DNA from: Tritrichomonas musculus
Taxonomy: Eukaryota > Parabasalia > Tritrichomonadida > Tritrichomonadidae
Direction: 5' to 3'
Assembly (NCBI GenBank): GCA_039105265.1
Contig: JAPFFF010000013.1
Span: 2,542,001 to 2,606,000, forward strand
DNA length: 64,000 nucleotides
How positions within the stretch are numbered: the first letter of the stretch is position 1; each line of letters opens with the position of its first letter. The position numbers were made by a program, and so were the translations under genes. Under the pieces are notes generated by a model that was not told the origin of the DNA, did not search any database, and saw only the letters and a list, made by a program, of their open reading frames with translations. This document shows positions 59,063 through 64,000 of this stretch, one piece after another.

Positions 59063-61189
59063 ATGAGTTATATTAAACCAATTAGAAACATCCAGAATAA
59101 GATAAAGAACTATTCAAAATATTTGAACGATCTTGAAGAGCCTCTTTATTTTTCCAAAATTCATTTTGATTTTTCATCAAATCAAAAAAATAATAGTTTT
59201 GAAGGAGAGATTATTCTGACTTTTGGAATAATTTATATATTTATCAAAAAAGGCAAACAAGATGTAAGTGTTACAAAAATTTGGTTACCAAATTGCAAAA
59301 AGATTACCTATTCATTAGAAAAAAATAATAAATTTTTGACAATAATTACTCAAAAAGAGAGTTCTTACAAGATTACCAAGGCTAAAAAAAAGAAAAAATT
59401 ATATGAATATCTGTCTCAAATTATATACGTTCTTACTGCCAAAAATACATCTTTAAAGCAAAAACCAGTTTTAAATCCACAATTACCAAACAAAAACTTT
59501 CCAATTTCATATTTAATACTCAAGAGAACTCTTTATTATATCATCATTGACATTTCCCAAAATAAAATCGAACCACAAAAAATAGAAGGAATTGAATATT
59601 TTAATCAAGAACAAATTTATGATGATGGAACATTAATAATTGATTCAGATTTTAAACCTAGCATATTTGGCCCTTACTTTTCTCAAGCGATTTCAACAAT
59701 ATCATGCATTAATCAAATTGAGTTCAAAAACTTTAATCACATGAGCAATAATTTTCTTGGACTCGTTATAAATAACTGTTCAAATGTAACTGAGCTCATA
59801 TTTTGTGATTACAAATCAGAACAGCAAGTATTTAATCTTTCAAATGTACAAAAAGTTTGCACTCAGAAATTCTCTTTCATTGATTCATATTCAAAATCAT
59901 TCATGAATTTCATGACCAGCATTGAGAACTCTGCTTGTGGTATTACAAACCTTTGTCTATCATCTTTAGATGCTAAAAATTCAGACCTGGTTTCAATTCT
60001 AGATAAAATGAAGGAAATCGAAGCTTTTAATGTTTTGACAAATTTTGAACTTTCAAGGTTGAAAATTGATGAATTTCCATTTGAATTATTCACTCAATTC
60101 TTAACCTCCAAAGACAAGCTTGAATCATTAAAGATATCTGAAATTGATGTTAATGGCAGTGATCTTTTTAAGGCAATTTGTGAATGTGATCCTCCAATTT
60201 ACGAGCTTCATTTAAACAGACTCAATTTTGAAGATGAAATCAAAATTAAAATGGACGGCACAAAGATTTACTTGCCTTTCAAGTTGTTGCTTGTTGACTT
60301 TTCTCATTCAACATTTTCATATAAGTCTCTAGGATCAATTTTACAGCTCATCACATCGAACCATTTAAAAACGAACTTTTTGAGACTCAACATGAGTTAT
60401 TTGTTGCCAAATGACGATTCTTTGTCAAAGGTTATTCAATCAATCGATCTGAAAAACTGTCATTCAAACATCATTGATCTGAATTGGTCTGGTAATATTC
60501 TAAATGAAGGCTTTTTCGACTTTGTCTTATCGCAGGAAGGATTAGAATTCTTATCGTTGATTGACCTTAGAATTGAAAATCAGCAAGACTTCTTTGATCA
60601 TTTATTTGAGGTAATTAAAAAAATGCCAATTTTAATCGGTATCGAAATTGGTTGTGATAATTTCAAATTGCAGCCTTTAATTAAATTTATATGCTCATGC
60701 AAAGAACTGCAAAAAATAGAACATTTTTGCTTCAAGTCCCAAAAAGAACAAAATCTGATTGTCGAAGAATTGGCAGAACTTTTTGTTTCATTGCATAAAT
60801 TGAAAGAAGTGTCAATTGAAATCCAAGAAATGAATATTGAATCTTTCATCAAGATTGGTAATGCAATCATTAAAAACAAATCAATAAAAGCATGCAATTT
60901 GAAAGATTACAACAGTTCTCAGACTAAACGACAAAATAAATCTGATCTCAATTTTGTTTTACAATCGATTAACTCACTAAAAGTTCCTTCAACAATGGAA
61001 CAACGTGCATTATCTGCAATTTTGGCTTTAAAGGAGAATCAATCTCTAATGTCAGTTGACTTGGGAACAACGATAGATATGAATTGTTCAAATCATCAAA
61101 TTATCGAAGAAAACTTCGAGAATGAAAATGAAAACAATGAGTTTGAGATTGAAATTGAAGAAGAAGAAGAAGACACAGATGATAATTAG
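59063..61189 (+). CDS. CARMIL-like leucine-rich repeat protein
   Basis: A 708-residue protein from the ATG at 59063. About 40-135 looks like a small beta-rich PH-like domain (FEGEIILTFGIIYIFIKKGK ... KNNKFLTIITQK). About 220-640 is a series of irregular leucine-rich repeats with alternating strand and helix (LESLKISEIDVNGSDLFKAI, LKTNFLRLNMSYLL). The tail is acidic (EFEIEIEEEEEDTDDN). This order is that of trichomonad LRR proteins related to CARMIL, which in other eukaryotes regulate actin capping protein at membranes. The capping-protein-binding tail motif is not seen, so the role is inferred. No TM or signal peptide is visible. Confidence 0.7.
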   Translation: MSYIKPIRNIQNKIKNYSKYLNDLEEPLYFSKIHFDFSSNQKNNSFEGEIILTFGIIYIFIKKGKQDVSVTKIWLPNCKKITYSLEKNNKFLTIITQKESSYKITKAKKKKKLYEYLSQIIYVLTAKNTSLKQKPVLNPQLPNKNFPISYLILKRTLYYIIIDISQNKIEPQKIEGIEYFNQEQIYDDGTLIIDSDFKPSIFGPYFSQAISTISCINQIEFKNFNHMSNNFLGLVINNCSNVTELIFCDYKSEQQVFNLSNVQKVCTQKFSFIDSYSKSFMNFMTSIENSACGITNLCLSSLDAKNSDLVSILDKMKEIEAFNVLTNFELSRLKIDEFPFELFTQFLTSKDKLESLKISEIDVNGSDLFKAICECDPPIYELHLNRLNFEDEIKIKMDGTKIYLPFKLLLVDFSHSTFSYKSLGSILQLITSNHLKTNFLRLNMSYLLPNDDSLSKVIQSIDLKNCHSNIIDLNWSGNILNEGFFDFVLSQEGLEFLSLIDLRIENQQDFFDHLFEVIKKMPILIGIEIGCDNFKLQPLIKFICSCKELQKIEHFCFKSQKEQNLIVEELAELFVSLHKLKEVSIEIQEMNIESFIKIGNAIIKNKSIKACNLKDYNSSQTKRQNKSDLNFVLQSINSLKVPSTMEQRALSAILALKENQSLMSVDLGTTIDMNCSNHQIIEENFENENENNEFEIEIEEEEEDTDDN

Positions 61190-61374
61190 CAATTAATAGT
61201 TCTAACTAAAAATCTAAACATTTTAAAACTGATTTTTTTTTAATGATTTATTTTTCTTATATCAAGCATATTATTAATCAAATAATTTCTTTAATTAGCT
61301 TATGTAATTGATCACCATAAAACTCTCACAAAACCAATTATCCGAGAGATAACAAATTTTAAAATTTTATATCC
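61190..61374. other. Short intergenic region up to the hAT-like element
   Basis: A/T-rich DNA; TTATATCC at 61367-61374 is the left target duplication of the following element. Confidence 0.5.
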
Positions 61375-61587
61375 GCAGGGATGCATTACGAGCACGAGCC
61401 GAGCTGTTTGCCCAAAATGATTTTTGGGCAAGAGCATTGCCCGAGCAAAAAGTTCTTGCTCGAGCATGCTCGAGAAATATCAAATTTTCCACTTTTATTA
61501 CCATACGTGCTTATTATTAGAACTTTTTCGAGCATTGCTCGAACAATGCTCAAAAATTAAAAAAGCTAAGGTTCGAAATTTTCATAT

Positions 61588-61622
<35 letters not shown>

Positions 61623-62602
61623 TGAGAAAAAGTTTATGAATACTCATTTTTTGATATAAAATATTATCTTTTTAAAAAACATTAAGGAGTATTCATGAAT
61701 AAATCATCGTAGTATTTGTTCCATTCGTATTTTTAAAAAATTGATGAATTTTTAGAGAATTTAAAAAAAAAAGAATATGAAATTTCGAACCAGAGCTTTT
61801 TATTTTTTATAAAGTTTTTCCAACCGCTTTTTGCGCAGAAAAATACAAATATAAACTATTCAAAATATAAAAAGATTTCAATTTCCATTATAAAAAAAAG
61901 TATAATATCAGCTTTTCTGTAATAAACTAAACTGTATATTTAGTGTATGTTCAAATAATTTCTAAAATAAACTGATGTTAATGAAATATGCTGATCGATA
62001 ATGAACATTATAATTATATTAAATACATTTATTAAATTTATGTATATATTTCTGTAATTAAATATTTTTATATAAATCATATATAAAAATTAAGGAGATT
62101 TTAATACATTTTTTGCACAAAAGATTCAGTATCTTTTTCAAAAATTTAATAAAAAGTAAATTAGGCACTATTTGTTCATTTTCTTTCAACACTAGAAGCA
62201 AATCATCAGATTACTAAAGTAAAAATATGGAGAAATTTTTCTAAAATAATATTAAGAAATAAAGAATCCTAAATTCATATGATATGCGACCATAAGAATA
62301 TTTTTTTGGAAATAAGAAACTTTGAAATCTTTTAGTGCACGAGAAACGACTACCTTGCATGTTTGCCTCAAAAAATTGAAAGGAAATTGAATGAAGCATT
62401 CAAATTTGAAAACTAACCGAAAATTCTGAAAAACTCTAATTTTTTAGAGCGCTCGAAAAACTGCTCGAAAATAGGATTTTTATCATTAAAAATCAGTTCA
62501 TTACGAGCAAACTCGAGCAATGTCAAATGCTTGAAAACCATTTTAATGAGCAAGAATCTGACATTGCTCGAGCACGCTCGAGCCGCTCTTGGTGCATCCC
62601 TG
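61375..62602. mobile_element. hAT-like non-autonomous element, about 1.23 kb, 8-bp target duplication
   Basis: The ends are CAGGGATGCA (61376) and its inverse TGCATCCCTG (62593-62602); CAGGG ends are typical of hAT transposons. TTATATCC flanks both sides (61367-61374 and 62603-62610), with one extra G at 61375. Inside both ends are many copies of GCTCGAGCA-type motifs, probably subterminal transposase-binding repeats. A T tract lies at 61591-61618. No transposase frame is present, so the element is non-autonomous. Confidence 0.9.
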
Positions 62603-62614
62603 TTATATCCTAAG

Positions 62615-62715
62615 ACAAATTCTGAATTTTCGATATCGATAATTGATACATTTTTTTGATATCAATATCAAATCAAAAAAATTATCTCTGATATCAAAAA
62701 ATCAGAGATAGTTTT
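62615..62715. mobile_element. Truncated copy of the TAG(A/G)CTTGTTA MITE family
   Basis: GAATTTTCGATATCGATAATTG followed by GATATCAATATCAAATCAAA and ATCTCTGATATCA matches the inverse of 26810-26880. It lies directly behind the hAT-like element. Only one end is preserved. Confidence 0.7.
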
Positions 62716-63347
62716 TAATCTCCATTAAAACAATTCTTTCATCGAGTTTGTAATATATCAAATATTTGATATTTACCTTTGTAATTATGAAAATCATTTT
62801 TAAGAATAATCCTTCTTTTTGTGAATTATGAAAAAGAAAACCATCAATATAATAAATTTTACTACATTAATAATTGAAATTACTGTTCCAGTAATTCCCC
62901 CTGCTTTTAATTGCTATTAAATTTTTTCACCTTAGTTTAGATGAAATGAAATTTTTCTTTTTTTAAATTAGCAATAATTTTCGATGCATGAGCACTATTT
63001 AAAAAATGAAACATGAAGAGCCACAAATTTGGATCACCAGTTATTCACTATCTTTTTACTTAATTGCACAATATATATTTTGCAAGTGTATAGCATTAAA
63101 TAAACTTAATAAATGATAGTGTTCAAACACAAAATGTCTTTATTATAATAGGATAATACAGTAGAATCATGACTAAATGTAATCATTATGAGTTGATATG
63201 CTCTCTTAGCAGTTTTCATTTTATATTACAGTATATTTAAAGGCAAAGTTGGTTAGTGAACTTTTTCAATGAATAAACTATTCAAAAATCAGAAAAACCA
63301 ACTATGCCATTAAGTGGATATTTTAGATTATTTCAAAATTTCAGTGG
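62716..63347. other. A/T-rich non-coding region
   Basis: No gene, repeat or regulatory motif is recognised in these 630 bp. Confidence 0.4.
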
Positions 63348-64000
63348 TTAATGGCCAAATAACATTTCAAAAGTTTCTTCTGACTCTAAATTATCACAAT
63401 CATCTGAAAATGATGAACAAGCTTCTGGAATATCTTCCTCTTCTTTTTCTTCATTGTCATCATCAATTTTTACTTTTTCATTCAATTTATTTATTTTTGT
63501 CAAATTTGGGCTCGTTTTGGCTTTGGAAATTGAATCTTGTTTAAGTATGAATAACATATCAGAATCATCATTGTTTTCATAATTTAGTGTCAAATATGGA
63601 TCGTTCAAAAGTTCATGAGCATTGGATCTTCTTAATGGATTAACATTGAGAGATTGTTTAGTGAATTTTATTAATTGATTATTATTTGTGTTATAAAAAA
63701 GAATTCCTTTGTGAGCTTCATTTAAAGATCTGTATGGATATGACATTTCTGATATTGAATATAGCATCATTCCAAGAGACCAAATATCTGCCTTTTGAAA
63801 ATTTACTGGACCACTTTGAAACATTTCTGGTGCTGCATATAAACACGATCCACAATGACTATATGGATCTGCTTCATTTACAATTTTTGATAAGTTGAAA
63901 TCACACAATTTTGGATTTTTATGTTTATCAAGAAGGACATTCTCTGGTTTGATATCGGCATGAGCTAATCCTTCATTATGAAGATATTCAACAGCCTCTG
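63348..64000 (-). CDS. Protein kinase C-lobe, partial (runs off the window end)
   Basis: The frame is open to the window edge. It reads EAVEYLHNEGLAHADIKPEN (HAD for HRD), then CDFNLSKI (DFN for DFG), AAPE, DIWSLGMMLYSISEMSYPYR and the C-lobe helices. It ends with a Ser/Asp/Glu-rich tail (EEKEEEDIPEACSSFSDDCD) and a stop at 63348. The HRD arginine and DFG glycine are both replaced; the catalytic Asp and metal-binding Asp remain. It is closer to the Ser/Thr kinase style than to the G-[FY]-SPVDF group. The start and N-lobe are outside the window. Confidence 0.85.
   Translation of the reverse strand, partial: EAVEYLHNEGLAHADIKPENVLLDKHKNPKLCDFNLSKIVNEADPYSHCGSCLYAAPEMFQSGPVNFQKADIWSLGMMLYSISEMSYPYRSLNEAHKGILFYNTNNNQLIKFTKQSLNVNPLRRSNAHELLNDPYLTLNYENNDDSDMLFILKQDSISKAKTSPNLTKINKLNEKVKIDDDNEEKEEEDIPEACSSFSDDCDNLESEETFEMLFGH

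Noticed and set aside
1-64000. tRNA or rRNA genes
   Set aside because: I looked for GGTTCGAATCC-type T-loops and A-box patterns and for conserved rRNA stretches; no candidate had matching stems.

Overview
The window looks like nuclear DNA of a parabasalid (trichomonad) protist, most likely Tritrichomonas or a close relative. I infer this from the gene set: TKL-type kinases with a conserved G-[FY]-SPVDF insert, Sel1 repeats, BspA-like LRR_5 repeats, DUF3447 and ankyrin proteins, an F5/8C-like protein and a CARMIL-like LRR protein. The DNA is very AT-rich, most genes have no visible intron, many stop codons sit in a TAAA context, and a TCATTT element recurs just upstream of start codons. The species cannot be fixed from sequence alone.

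Layout. 0.4-4.2 kb: TKL kinase-Sel1-LRR_5 gene. 4.2-7.3 kb: non-coding, with an 835-bp inverted-repeat element, an unnamed gene remnant and a decayed NMNAT-like fragment. 7.3-13.5 kb: giant double kinase-like/LRR_5 gene with about 36 nearly identical 69-bp units. 13.5-18.2 kb: gene graveyard (VIT/VWA, SLC35F6-like transporter, kinase-Sel1). 19-22.4 kb: bacterial-looking beta-propeller, F5/8C-like gene and scraps. 22.5-25.6 kb: an ankyrin gene in which every repeat is separated from the next by a stop-containing 86-89 nt spacer. 25.6-34.5 kb: repeats and MITEs, one small unknown gene and a decayed DUF3447/LRR gene. 34.6-45.2 kb: the most ordinary gene-rich part (helical-repeat protein, Rab GTPase, kinase joined to an NMNAT-like domain, second kinase, unknown protein). 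45.2-49.8 kb: nested inverted-repeat elements and A/T-rich DNA. 49.8-55.3 kb: NTF2-like protein, pseudokinase-Sel1 gene with a minisatellite tail, four-TM protein. 55.6-61.2 kb: BspA-like remnant, intact VIT/VWA gene and, divergent to it, the CARMIL-like gene. 61.4-62.6 kb: hAT-like element. The window ends inside another kinase-like gene.

Taken together, the genes suggest signalling and scaffolding families expanded by duplication (kinases, Sel1, LRR_5, ANK) with much local decay, plus single housekeeping-type genes (Rab, CARMIL-like, helical-repeat protein). I see no rRNA, tRNA or CRISPR.

The strongest candidate for something undescribed is the ankyrin locus at 22460-25608. Fifteen ANK units stay open and constant in length, while the conserved spacers between them contain stops, vary in length by 1-3 nt and lack GT at the expected 5' boundary. 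Second is the recurrence of an NMNAT-like nucleotidyltransferase domain directly 3' of kinase genes at two loci, joined once across a single in-frame stop and once across a -1 frame change. At least six families of short inverted-repeat elements, several with clean target-site duplications, explain much of the intergenic DNA.
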